Shown here piece by piece: positions 1 to 24,123 of a stretch of 64,000 nucleotides of DNA. The notes under the pieces are model-generated. The model worked only from the letters and a program-made list of their open reading frames with translations. It was not told the origin of the DNA and made no database searches. The stretch lies in assembly GCF_020382885.2 (NCBI RefSeq), contig NC_058506.1:3844001-3908000 (forward strand), read 5' to 3'. A program made the position numbers and the translations under genes. Every line of letters begins with the position of its first letter. Positions within the stretch are counted from its first letter, which is position 1. This stretch comes from Scatophagus argus (lineage: Eukaryota; Chordata; Actinopteri; Scatophagidae).

Positions 1-3000
1 TGGGGACCAATGCTTTGTAGGAAGGATCAGCGAGTGCTCCGCTCATGAAGCCAAAACTGGAGCCTCCGTGGAACATGTAGAGGTTGAAGGACATGCCTCG
101 CCTCAGAATTTCTCTTATGGTGGACACCATATCTGTCAAGAAGTTCAACGTGTTCACTGTCAACAAATTTACTCCTTAAGAATATCAAAGTTCCTGAACA
201 AGGAAACCCCAATGCAGTTTTTTCAGTCACACAAACATTTTTGACTCTTTGCTGAGCTATACATCAGGAACACAAGCAACTCGTTCAAAAATAGGTTGGT
301 CCTGAATTTCACATTTAAATTTGTATTTACAGTGTGTTGACATGCAGCTGGCATTCCCTGTGTGTGAAGCAAAGCAGTAGGAAAATATATACCACAATGA
401 CAGAAAACATTTGCTTAAAGAAGTTAAGGGTGACTTGCGATTCAACACTGTGACTTGACTTTGTCAGTATGTTTTTTTCAAGGCTGAAACCAGTATTTCT
501 AAGTCTGCAGATTTTTTGGGTTTAAAATTGTGTGGGAAAAAAAGTTTCCAGCTACATTTAAGTCCCATTATATTTTACAAGGAAACCCATTAATGTAAAG
601 TTATGTTTTTTAGAATAAGTGTGAAAACCGGTGGCCAGCTATTTAATAGTAAGACACATTGACATTATAACCTTGTGTGAAGAAAGTGAGGAAAAAAGCG
701 TACAAACTGTAGTAGTTGTATGTAGTGCTATGCTGTATGTAGTTTTAAATAGTTTATTCCAGGGTTCTCTGCATTTCTTCACATAAAGATTAGAATTATC
801 CATATATATATATATTTAATTTTCACCTTTATATAGTTAATGGTGATGAGACAGGAAATAAAGGAAGAGAGAAAGGGGTTTGTCACACAGCAAAGGCTAG
901 TGGCTGGAACTGATTCCATCCATTGCAGTTACATGGTATGAGCTTTAACCAGTCAGCTACCAAATCTAAAATTTTGCTTCATCTTGCTCATTCATTTTGC
1001 TCATTGGTGCAGTGTGAAAACAACATTTCAACACTCAATCCAGGGATGGTCCAGCTAATTGAGAATAAGAAGTAAGCACAGAGAAAAAGTCGTCTTTTTC
1101 ACCTATAAAGATAATCAATAACAGTTAGAGAATTCCTTACCTTCGGGTGGAAGTACATGGTGAAGTTCACCCCACACATCATACCAGCCAGTCCAGTAGT
1201 CCATCACCAAAATGGGGCTGTTAGGCTGGCAAACAATGCAGAGAGAAGGGCACAATCACACACATTCTCAGAGACAGACAGTGAAATGATGTGGTAAAGA
1301 AAGATACACACCTGGACAGCATTTAGATCCTGGATGTCTCTCTGATTGAGCTTCTGCAGCTTTACTGATCGGATGGCTGCAACACAGGAGACAGGAGATC
1401 AGAAGGTAAGTTTTGTGTGTGTGTGTGTGTGTGTGTTATTAATACACCGTACCTCCATCCACACTCCCCGACTTTAATGTGTTGTGGTTGTCTGATGTGA
1501 GCAAGAGCTCGCTGATCCCTCGGGACTGTAAAGCCTTTCAAAACAAAACAGAATGTAGATGTGAACATCATCAGTTTGATCCATTCTATCATCAGTCTCT
1601 GTTTGTATATTTGTGTTTTGATGTCATGTTAAGATGGCATATTAATTAAGCAAACCATCACATCACCTCTTTAATGAAAAGCATGTAACTTTCATCCTTC
1701 ACAAAGGATCCATACTCGTTTTCAACCTGTACAGCAATAATGGGACCTCCTTTCTTGAACTAGGAAACACACAATCATTTCATTTTAAGGGAGAGAAGAA
1801 ATGAACTGGAGTTACAGCTAACTTGTGTTGAGCTTTAGTGCCAACAGTGACCTGCAGAGGGACCATTTTTGGTATTATTTTGTCAAAATAAGTATTGACA
1901 GCCTGAGTGAAGCCTGGGTAAGTTGTCCTCAGTCTCATGCTGCCGTCACTGAGGAGCCAGCTGCAAAGAGGCAGAAAACAAGATGCTTAATTATGACTAA
2001 ACCCACAGAGCTGCAAGAACAAAAGAGGCACAGTAAGTCTAACATAGTGAACAAAGCTTCACACATTGGGCAAATCTTCCAGCAAGATGCAACTTTTTCA
2101 CCCCAGCTGCACTCAACTTAATTCATTTATTCAGGGACAAACTAATCAGAGCTTGTTGTGTAAAGCACTGGACAGGTTTTGGGTTTAAATCTACATTATG
2201 CATTCATGCATATAAAGAAAACTGGGACTCCTATATGCAATGATGCATACCTTTACCTTATACAAAGACAACTAACACTACCTTGGCAATCCTCCTAGGT
2301 CCAGCTCTGAGGAAACGTAGGGCCCTGGACGTAAAATCACCCACAACCCCAGTTCTGCAGCAAGATTGATATAGGCTCTGAAACCCAAATGGAGAAGACA
2401 ATCAACAAGCATTTACTATCTGCAAAAACAGCAAGTCTCAACCCCCAGTGAGACCCCATATCTTGTTGTTTGAGGAGTGTCAAATGTGCATTGCAACAAC
2501 AGCAGCAGGCTGAGGCGTCACACCCCCCCTTCACTTATCACTGCTGTGTTGTTAATTGCCTGCTAAGCTGCGGTTGTCGGGGAAATGATGCTGTTGTCAG
2601 GTGGGACCTCTCTGCCACAAGCTTCTCCCCCGACCACTGGGGCTTAGGTGATGAGAAGAAAAGGAGAGTATTCCCAACACACCTTGGAGCAGCTCATTTT
2701 GTTAGAACAGTTTGAGAGGCGGTGCACAGTTGTCTTCATTCTTATTGTGGACGTTTTTGGGTTGAACATTTGGTTCAATGACATCATGGCCTGCACTTTT
2801 TATAAGTCACTAGTTTGTCTTGTGCTCAGATCAAGGAAGAGTGACAGTATTCCTTACTCTAAATCCAGCTGTGCGTGGAAGTTGAAAACCCCTCTCTCTG
2901 GCTGATGAAGACTCCATGGCACATACCTGCAAGGATCCAGGATGTTCTCAGTTAACATTCTACCAGTGACCAGTCTTGATTAACAAACCACATCCATAGT

Positions 3001-3831
3001 AGTTTTCCTACGTAGTGAGGGTGTTGAGGCCACAGGCCTTCATTTTCAGCAAGCGGTCTCTCCAGTAAGCCCTGGGCACACGGAAATAGTGAATGGATCC
3101 CCCGAGGATGTGGAAGGGCTGTCCCTCCAGGGTGAACTGTGACGAGTTGGCACTCAGGCCCACCTTCCTGCTCATTCTCCGCAGCCCTGCTGGCATACTG
3201 GAAGAGTGTTGTCACTTATTTGTGTCACACTCACATAATATATCACTAGGCTATTGTGCTTGACTAGACCACATGACATGCTTGACTGGAATTTGCAGAA
3301 GTCCTGTTTTGGCAAACACAATCACAAAGGAGCAGGAACATATTTGAATATAGATATATATCAGATTACACCTTCGTATTAACTTTTTAAAAAATGTTAT
3401 ATGTATTTTTTCACTTCATATATTGTCCTATAATAGTCTGTAGTTAAATTCTTTCTTTCGGCAAAGAAATGTATTCTATGATAGTGATACTTGTTTTCAG
3501 TGAGATGGTAGCAAAAGCCTCCCTTAATATCGTGGCTCCATTAAAATATTTCTACTACACAGTGCGTCGGTGACAATTTATAGCACAGTATATTGCCACA
3601 CTTTATCTTTTACCATATAGCAGAAGCTTGCAGCATTGCTACGATCATTAATTCACTGTAATAAGGTATTGCGTTGGTTACAAGAAGCCTCAGAGTACCT
3701 CTGACTGAAACATATTAAACAGTAATGCTGAGAACTTACCCAAAATATCTGTACAGGATGAAGCCCACGATGCACAGGCAGATAAGTGTATATTTCCTTT
3801 TGTGCGCATTTCTTACCCTCAAGACAACCAT
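1..3831 (-). CDS. glb1l2: beta-galactosidase-1-like protein 2 (GLB1L2/3 type), 5' ten coding exons, cut by window edge
   Basis: Glycoside hydrolase family 35 protein. Coding exons in transcript order (minus): 3831-3740, 3197-3012, 2926-2858, 2377-2282, 1960-1852, 1759-1667, 1534-1453, 1376-1312, 1225-1141 and 132-1. All junctions keep frame, giving about 336 residues; the C-terminal half lies outside the window. The chosen ATG at 3831 opens a short basic stretch followed by a hydrophobic segment (about residues 14-28), a signal anchor as in GLB1L2/3. Then come [55 protein letters not shown], the acid/base motif VENEYGS (Glu199) and [13 protein letters not shown]. The wording [14 protein letters not shown] is that of GLB1L2/3, not GLB1 or GLB1L. 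Odd points: the family nucleophile position in the M-E-Y-W-T-G-W motif reads Asp (residue 273), and the usual Cys before the SE/AE pair is Ser. Activity is therefore uncertain. The exact orthology (L2 or L3) is inferred. Confidence 0.93.
133..1140 (-). other. glb1l2-like intron, 1.0 kb
   Basis: Intron between the exon ending at 1141 (donor GTAAGG) and the exon starting at 132 (acceptor CTTGACAG, minus strand). It is AT-rich, with a short TA run at 802-815 and a degenerate dispersed repeat at about 838-962. No coding signal was seen. Confidence 0.7.
838..962. repeat. degenerate dispersed SINE-like repeat
   Basis: The text 'gacaggaaataaaggaagag', a cacacagcaaaggc block, then a decayed 'ggttacatggtatg.gc.ttaacc' segment follows the order of a common teleost tRNA-derived dispersed repeat. 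Recognition is from memory and the copy is diverged, so the limits are approximate. Confidence 0.4.
1414..1436. repeat. (GT)n microsatellite
   Basis: An uninterrupted GT run just inside the glb1l2-like intron beside the exon ending at 1453. Confidence 0.95.
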
Positions 3832-5319
3832 TGATAGGATGTGAGATCCCTTCCAGTGACATGGACTCAAGTCGGGTTAAGTTTACAGCAGCATCTGAAG
3901 ACAGATAATGCTGGCGTGAGTAACGCACCGCCTCGTGGGAGTGCCCGTGAGCAGCGCCATAAAAATCTAACGCACCTCATCAACCGTGTGCCAGTGTCAC
4001 TGCTGTTTTGCGGATAGATCTAGATAGACTTCCAACAATACAAATACTTTTCTGCTAGTAATATTGATTCATTAAAGATACATTTAAATATTTATTTGTT
4101 TACAGTTAAAAACAATAGAGTAGTGCCTATAACCTTAAAGGCCTAAATTTTAACTCATTTGTGCAAACATTTTGTAGCAAACTACACCAACAAATTCAAT
4201 GTGTATGTGTGTGTGTTTAGGAAATTATTATTAAAATACTGTGTTGATAACATTGGATTAAATCCTGAATATTATGCTGAACGTCAAGCCGTCACTTGCG
4301 GCAGCTTGTGTTACTAACGTGTGACATTAGCTGTATGGATGGTACCGCAAGAAATCCTAACTTATACTACCAAAGTGTTGGGATATTTCATGTAAAGCCA
4401 GGAAACGCAGAGGGCTATCACTTTCGATTTTGTTTTCTCAGATGTAAATATATCCCAGTGTACATTCCAAGTTCCAAGTTCCATTCCTTGAATGTAATAA
4501 TTTACTAAATAGGCATCAAACGATGAGACATGACAACTAAGATTTATGATGATGCATAGGAAACAAAGTACCACGCACGCCTTCATGCAATATTCTCGAC
4601 TGAATGCATGTGTAGTAGAAAACACATGCACGTAGCCTGCCCCAGCCAAGGGCAACAGTCCACTCTTCTGTGATATGCATGTGTGCCTGGTGGTATAACA
4701 ACAGTTATGCTGTATGTGCATGTGTTTTCTAATTATTAACATCATTTTACTAATATTATTTTTGCTGTGTTGGAGACGTCTCTGGGCGGCAGCCTTTGAT
4801 CACTGACTTTGTAAGCTCCCCAGCCAATAACGCAGCACCGGGTGTGTACAGTACAGGCGTGTTTATCTGCTTGACGTCCTCCTCTTCTGAATTTACATAA
4901 AATCCAGCAATGTGGCGCCTTCCTACAGCGTTTTGCGCAGGTGTGGGCGTGATGATTTGTTTTTAGACAATTAGAAAAAAACTTTTTATTTCTCTGATTC
5001 ACTGCTTTGTAGACGCTATCCCCCTCTTCATCACACCAGGAGTTTTTCCCCTGCTGACACACGGACAGTCAGACAAACAGACAAATCAACAAACTAGACC
5101 GAAAACATGATCTTACTGGCGGAGGTATTAATAAGATAAAACTATCATAACAAAACATTAGCGGTCACTGTTTTAATATGATCCGCTTATTCCCTCTTTA
5201 AAACAGTAATTAGCTAAATTAGATGTTCCCTTTGTCTCCCTTCACCCTCCAACAAGGAGAACTACACTTCCCATGAGCCTCCGAAGTCGGAGCTTGCGCA
5301 ATGTGTTTTCCTCGGCCCT
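3832..5319. promoter_or_regulatory. head-to-head gap between glb1l2-like gene and ei24
   Basis: This gap holds the 5' leader and promoter of the minus-strand glb1l2-like gene (near 3832-4030) and the promoter of the plus-strand ei24 gene (near 5250-5320). Between them the DNA is AT-rich with no convincing ORF. A short direct repeat of GTTCCAA lies at about 4466-4490. No TATA box was seen that I would rely on. Confidence 0.6.
5261..5279 (+). promoter_or_regulatory. ZNF143/THAP11-type (SBS) promoter motif upstream of ei24
   Basis: ACTACACTTCCCATGAGCC closely resembles the ACTACAA(T/C)TCCCA..ATGC element bound by ZNF143 and THAP11/HCF-1 at housekeeping promoters. It lies about 50-100 bp upstream of the probable ei24 start. 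The match is by eye. Confidence 0.5.
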
Positions 5320-5414
5320 GGTTTCTGGTAGTGTCTGTTTGGTGTTGTTATCACATTAAAGGGGCATAAGAAAGAATTGACGAAGTTAATATAACCCTGA
5401 GCCTGTCGCATGAG
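5320..5414 (+). other. ei24: ei24 non-coding first exon (approximate start)
   Basis: The exon end is placed by the donor CATGAG|GTAAGG at 5414/5415. The start is only estimated from its distance to the SBS-type motif and the local rise in GC. Confidence 0.5.
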
Positions 5415-6880
5415 GTAAGGGAGATGTCGCGCTTAACTGTGAGGTCTGTCTCTGACTTTACGCGGTTGTTGAGCTGTTGTCCTGATGTAAAACACAACAG
5501 TTAAATTAGTTGTTGAGCGTAATAGTTACAGCTAGCTAGCAACACAGACACACAAGCTAACAGAGCACTAAACAAACCAGCGAAAGTCAGAGGTTGTGAG
5601 ACCAGATGTATCATGCTGGCCAGACTACCTACGTACATAGCGAGGGTCTTCACATATGAAACTGTTAATACTTTTCGGCACGCCAGGCCAGGGAGAGCCA
5701 GCTAACACTGACTGTACGCGATAGCCTATTTGAGCTAATACACTGAGTCAGCTTGCTAACGTTAATTTAGACAAACAGTGTCATTAGAAGACACAGGCTG
5801 AATAAACATTTGACTTTTACCTTGCTACAAAAGCTGAATAACTGACAGAGACTCGGTCCTGTTGAGAATATAAGATGTGAGGCATGGAGTTAACGATGCT
5901 ATTTAGACAAATGAAAAGGTTTGACATAAACAAGTCCGACAATAGCTGCCTTTATTAAACAGACGACAGCGTTGGTTATGTTGTACCAGTTTCAGTCAGG
6001 TTAGCTAATAGTCTGCTGACATCGGATCCTGTTAGACATGTCTCACTATTCATGAAGTTAACTACTTTGTGTTTCTGTTTGATCTCGATATAATCTACTT
6101 TAGAATTATTTGAATTCATAATATGAATCCGTATAGTTTTCATAGCATCGTGTCCAATACGAAGACTTTAATACAAATAAACATTTTAGAGAAAGATGAC
6201 AAATCGCACATTTAGCTAGATAGATACTTTATTGATATGAGAATAAAAGATTCAAGAATTTAGCATAACCTTTTTGTTCAATGTAGTTTATGTGGTAGGT
6301 GGATGAAGTAGTTTTCAAACAGTTAAAGTTACATCAGATATAATTCAGCACAAAATGGCTACTGGGTATTTCATGAATGTTTGAAAAACAGCTGCTAAAA
6401 AGCTGAACTGTGTCAGGGCCAGAAGTGTTTTTGCCATGCATGTGATAACTGTTATAATGACAGTTATTACAGGCATTACACATTCAAAACACTCCTAGCC
6501 TTGAGACAAAAGAGTTTTTGTCATGCACGTGATAACTGTTACTGTTCTTTGAAGTAAATTAATAATAATGTATTGACTGATTTTGAAAAATATACACATG
6601 AAAAATGCCAAAACACTATTAAGGGTACTAAAGGTGATGATATTGAATATTGCTCTATAAAGCCGATATGGATAGGAAATTAAGTAAACAGAGCTGACCT
6701 TAAGTGATATTGTGAACAAATTCACTACAGAATGGGCCTCTAGGAACTGTATTCTCCAGCATAACAAAATGAGTCTTCTGCGGGGTAGATCTAGTTTTAA
6801 AGGTTAATGTGTGTTTCTGGAAGGGTTCCACCCGCTAGCTCTTGTCCTCACTTTGTTTCCTTGGTTTTGGGCTGTGGCAG
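5415..6880 (+). other. ei24 intron 1
   Basis: Non-coding. The first 400 bases are rich in GCTAGC, GCTAAC and TAACGTTA words (5531-5540, 5701-5706, 5755-5763). A scrap resembling the 3' tail of a fish LINE/SINE (agatagatactttattgata) is at about 6217-6236. Nothing else was recognised. Confidence 0.6.
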
Positions 6881-6975
6881 GTTACTGGGTGAATGCCTCC
6901 CTGCCATGAGAGCTGACCATCAGGTCACCAGCCCCCCCTCCTTCTGCAGTTGATGGATCAGCAGCTGGTCCAGAG

Positions 6976-13249
<6,274 letters not shown>

Positions 13250-14485
13250 TGGAGCCGCTTGAGGGAAATATGAAAGCAGTTGATGTTCGGCTTCATTCAG
13301 TGTGGTTTCCCTGAATGGGGCTGTTATGCGGTTTAGGACAAAGGGTTTACACATTTTTTAAATCTAATCTCTGGCCGTTTGGTTCCTCAATTGCAGCACT
13401 CACCAGACACATTTTCAGTGTGACACAGAAATCGACTGCCTTGTGCCTCACACTCAAAACGCGTTACACACTCAGCTCTTGACTTGTTTTCGTTTGTGAA
13501 TTTTCTTTGTTTTTTGTTTTTTTTTTTTGTAAAATGTGCCATTTGAGTGACTCTCCTTAAATAAATTACAGCACAAGAAATCATGTAGTTTTAATATGTT
13601 TAAGCAAACTGGTGACTCACGAAGGATTTTTTTTTTTAACTTTGAAGGGCAAAGCACAGTCTTGTTTTAAGTACACTACATGTTTTCTTGATGTTGCAAG
13701 TCACATTCCTTCCTCACAGATTGAATGCTTTCTTGCACATGCTAAAATGGTGGTGTAGTAGCAGTTCCAGGAATGACTATATAGACTTACAAATGGAGGC
13801 TTTTTTAATCCTGTAAAAGCTTTGTTTTGAGCAAAATATACAAATCAGTTCAAGAGCTGCTATGAAAAAGGACTGGTGAAAATGGAAACCAAATAACAAA
13901 GTCACTCTTGTCGCGTGTTGGCTAAAGGTTTGCTTGGTGTCTAATCCCACATTTAAAATCTCACTCCGCTGTCAGATGAGATGTACATGCTGCAAATCAC
14001 GAGCTGACACCAGGAAATGAAAAGCTTTCCAAGCATTTTCAGTCTGTGTGAATTTAGTTGGTGATCGGTGAGATGATACTGCCAGACTGCTGCATCTATG
14101 TTCTATTTCACATTAACGACTGCAATGCTAAGCTCTGTTAAGCAGGAAAGAGTCACGTAGTCAGCCTTTGTATTTTAATAAATGGGTGATCAGCCTTGAC
14201 ATGCTTGTTCTAGTTTTCCCCCAGAGAGAAGAAGCAAAAACAGGTGACTGACTGTTTGGTTTTTGTGCTGTATATATAATGTTAATACATCCTGAATGTT
14301 CAACCAGAAACCCAACACATGCCTCCTCACAGCAGAGCTCGTGGCCATTGGGAGGCGCCATGATTTTAAAATGGTGTGCAATTATTGTACGAAGAGCATA
14401 GTGTTTGTGCAGACTGATACATGTGAGTGAGGTTTTGTAAAAGTAATTTGTCTAATTTCAATAAAATTGGTCAGTATTCAATATT
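13250..14485 (+). other. ei24: ei24 3' UTR
   Basis: Runs from the TGA at 13247-13249 to the AATAAA at 14460-14465. AT-rich, with T-runs near 13514-13528 and 13628-13638. No coding signal. Confidence 0.7.
14460..14465 (+). terminator. ei24: ei24 poly(A) signal AATAAA
   Basis: A perfect AATAAA about 1.2 kb after the ei24 stop, followed by a GT-rich stretch (gtgttcggggtttgg). Confidence 0.7.
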
Positions 14486-14967
14486 TTGATCACTGTGTTC
14501 GGGGTTTGGCTATACTGTGGTTAGGCCTATACAAGGCATTTTATATTCAACTATGAAAAGATGATGAACAAGGGACAATAGTATTGCACTAGTTCTAGTA
14601 TGCACTGTTCTAGTACTACAAGTATTGTATGCTAAGATGCAGTTAATCTTTGAGAAATTAAATTGACAGTGACTTTTATTATGGTCACCTGGGAAGGTGA
14701 CCCTGCCTGGTTCCAAGACAAAGCCAATCTTATGTTATATAAACCTGAAAAGAAATCAACAGTTATAAAGATGCAGCAAAAATGTTTTATTTTTCTAAGC
14801 TCAGGATTGTCTGTGACACATGTAGCTGTATCTTCTTACATTTCCAAACAGGAGGCAGAATAACAGACGAAATGTTAAGACTGCACACTATATATCCTTG
14901 TACAAACTTACAGTATACTGTCCTCTAGATTATAAATGATTATATATACTATTGAACCGGTTTTGGA

Positions 14968-14983
14968 CCAGTAGGGGGCGACA
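14968..14983 (+). promoter_or_regulatory. candidate CTCF site
   Basis: CCAGTAGGGGGCGACA fits the CTCF core CCASYAGRKGGCRS at nearly every position. It lies about 180 bp upstream of the probable stt3a start. Judged by eye only. Confidence 0.5.
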
Positions 14984-15104
14984 CGTTGCCTTTCCTTACT
15001 AAGGACACGTCACTACACTACAGCGGTAAGGTAGGAAACCAAATTTGAATGACAACCAAAAAGCCAATCAAATTTATCAGGGATTTCTAGTGACAGACGC
15101 TTGA

Positions 15105-15123
15105 CCAATAAACATACCCCACT
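15105..15123 (+). promoter_or_regulatory. near-consensus ER stress response element upstream of stt3a
   Basis: CCAAT, exactly nine bases, then CCACT. The ERSE bound by NF-Y and ATF6 is CCAAT-N9-CCACG, so only the last base differs. It lies about 50 bp upstream of the probable stt3a first exon, and STT3A is an ER glycosylation enzyme. Confidence 0.45.
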
Positions 15124-15149
15124 GCGTGCTTGGGGCAGGATTAGGTTAC

Positions 15150-15196
15150 GGTGAAGGTTGTGTGTGAATAGTGGATGAGTAGCAGGAGCAAAGCGG
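15150..15196 (+). other. stt3a: stt3a non-coding first exon (approximate start)
   Basis: The end is set by the donor GCGG|GTGAGT at 15196/15197. The start is estimated. The next exon opens at 15993 with 33 nt of leader before the ATG. Confidence 0.5.
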
Positions 15197-15992
15197 GTGA
15201 GTCTTGCAAAACATCAAATGCTAAACCGTTCAGCTTCTTTAGGAGTACAAATTTTCCTTTCAGGCTGTAATCCTGCTGCCCTTTGTGAAGGAGTTATTTA
15301 TGTTTTCAGAGAAAATCAGAATAGAGGCGCGGCGTTAGGGTGTTCAGTATACAGAAGCTAGCAGGTTAGCCTCGCTAGCTACTTACACACTTTTTAAGTG
15401 GATAGAAGCAGCATCAACACTAGCCGGCCAGATGCTGACTAGCTACAAGGTGCTGTCTAATCTATAGTAATGCCTGCATTAGTTTTAAAAGCGCATATGG
15501 TGTCTTTTTCATAATATTAGCTGCTGTTCATTTCCTTGCTCTGTAATGTTGGAAAGCGTGGGTTACAGTCAGTCCTTAAAAGCCTCGCTCTGATAGTACT
15601 GCCTCGAAAGATAGCATGAATTAACATGAGAGATCTGTTCAACTTTATGGTTTGCGTTTTCGCTTTGCGAAAGCTTGCAGTATCTGAAGAAGACAGCCAC
15701 AAATCCCTGCAGAAGTTTTCCATAGTGGGTGCTTCCTGGTTCTTGACGCCACATCTTAGTGCGTGGCCTTATCTGGTTGGGCTGGATGGACGTGGACGTT
15801 GACTCTTAACAATTGAAAGAGATTGATAGATTTTTTTTCCCCCTGAGTATTAAGTTTGCTTAAAACTTGACCTAGAAGAAATTTTCCCATTTTGCACATC
15901 TGTTTTCTAAAAGTTAAAACTGCATTAGTTAATGTTCTCCACAGCACTTCTCTTTGTACCCCTGAATCTCAGTGCTGTCTTCTTCCCATTAG
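15197..15992 (+). other. stt3a intron 1
   Basis: Non-coding, 0.8 kb. GCTAGC/GTTAGC words cluster at 15357-15380, as in other first introns of this window. Confidence 0.6.
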
Positions 15993-16025
15993 GTAGTACG
16001 GTGAGCTGTTTCTAACCTCGCCAAA

Positions 16026-23098
<7,073 letters not shown>

Positions 23099-23409
23099 AA
23101 CCTTGAGACAGCAGTGAAAACAGCCTGTTAGCGCACAGCACTGAACGCCTTCCCCTGTGGTCTGCAGATGAGTGGGAGAAGAGTACTTTTTATACTTTTG
23201 TTTTGGGGGAAGAAAATTGCATCCAAGAGATTTTGTTTTTGATGATTTTTCTTTTTCTTTATTTTGTTATAATGAAATGCCTCATCTGGGATCAGGGGGA
23301 GCTGGTGTCAAAACGTCCAGCCTGATGTCAGGAAGTGTAATTCACTATGAAGCAGTCGAAAGAAAGCAGTGTTCATTTAAGAGTGCTTTGGGTTTTTATA
23401 ATGCGGTCA

Positions 23410-23415
23410 ATTAAA
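23410..23415 (+). terminator. stt3a: stt3a poly(A) signal ATTAAA
   Basis: ATTAAA about 310 nt after the stt3a TAA, followed by a GT-rich block (tggtctgttttattttttgg). Confidence 0.6.
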
Positions 23416-23659
23416 GTGGGATTGAATGCGAACAAAATAGTGGTCTGTTTTATTTTTTGGTTCTCTCTAAATTCATAGAATACACTGAGATAACTGGCGT
23501 GGGAACTGTATGAAGTGGATTTAGACCAAGCAGTTAACAAATCTGAGACCACAATTTGCTCCTTCATCACATCATTTGTCAAGTCATTTGTTAAATAATC
23601 AAAAGGGCTCACACCTTCATAATGAAAGTAAACCAGACTCCACTCATTACTGAGAATTA

Positions 23660-23665
23660 TTTATT
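23660..23665 (-). terminator. ckap2: ckap2 poly(A) signal AATAAA (minus)
   Basis: TTTATT on the plus strand reads AATAAA on the minus strand, about 460 nt beyond the ckap2 stop. The stt3a and ckap2 3' ends converge within about 250 bp. Confidence 0.55.
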
Positions 23666-24123
23666 TGCATTGCATTGATTCAACCAATGTACTCCCAGGA
23701 TGAGCTTGAGATTATTAATGGGAGGTTATGGCATCCAGACATTGTGTCACCAGTCTTGTCTTATGGACACTATGTGGACTTTATGATAAAGACGCATTCA
23801 GGACTTGTTTTAATCAACTCCAGTATCAATGCACAACTATAAGGCAATATTCTTTTATTGTACAGGTAATAATTTTCAACTTTGTATTAAAAGGAGCAGT
23901 AGTGTTAGCCTAAGATACTGTTTCAACAAGCCTAAAATACATTCAGAAAAGAAAAAGGCAGGAATTAATGATTAAAACAGCTTAAATGACCATTAAAATG
24001 ATTTGCTCAGATATATTCAGCTCAGTGAAACCATTAGTACAAAGTGTCTTTTAGCTCCAGTCCCATACATTTCTTGAGTTGTTTTTTTTTCCTTCTAAAA
24101 ACAGCAGACCTATACAGAGCTCC

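Larger units (their letters stand above)
14486..15149. promoter_or_regulatory. ei24-stt3a gap and stt3a upstream region
   Basis: About 0.65 kb between the two same-strand genes. It contains a strong CTCF-like match at 14968-14983, two CCAAT boxes (15064-15068 and 15105-15109) and the near-ERSE listed separately. No ORF is worth calling. Confidence 0.6.

Noticed and set aside
3653-3928. 91-codon minus-strand ORF as the start of the glb1l2-like protein
   Set aside because: Wrong frame: only the frame starting at 3831 gives the signal anchor and joins correctly to the exon at 3197.
4742-5062. 106-codon minus-strand ORF between the glb1l2-like gene and ei24
   Set aside because: No motif, no splice context, position upstream of two promoters; likely chance.
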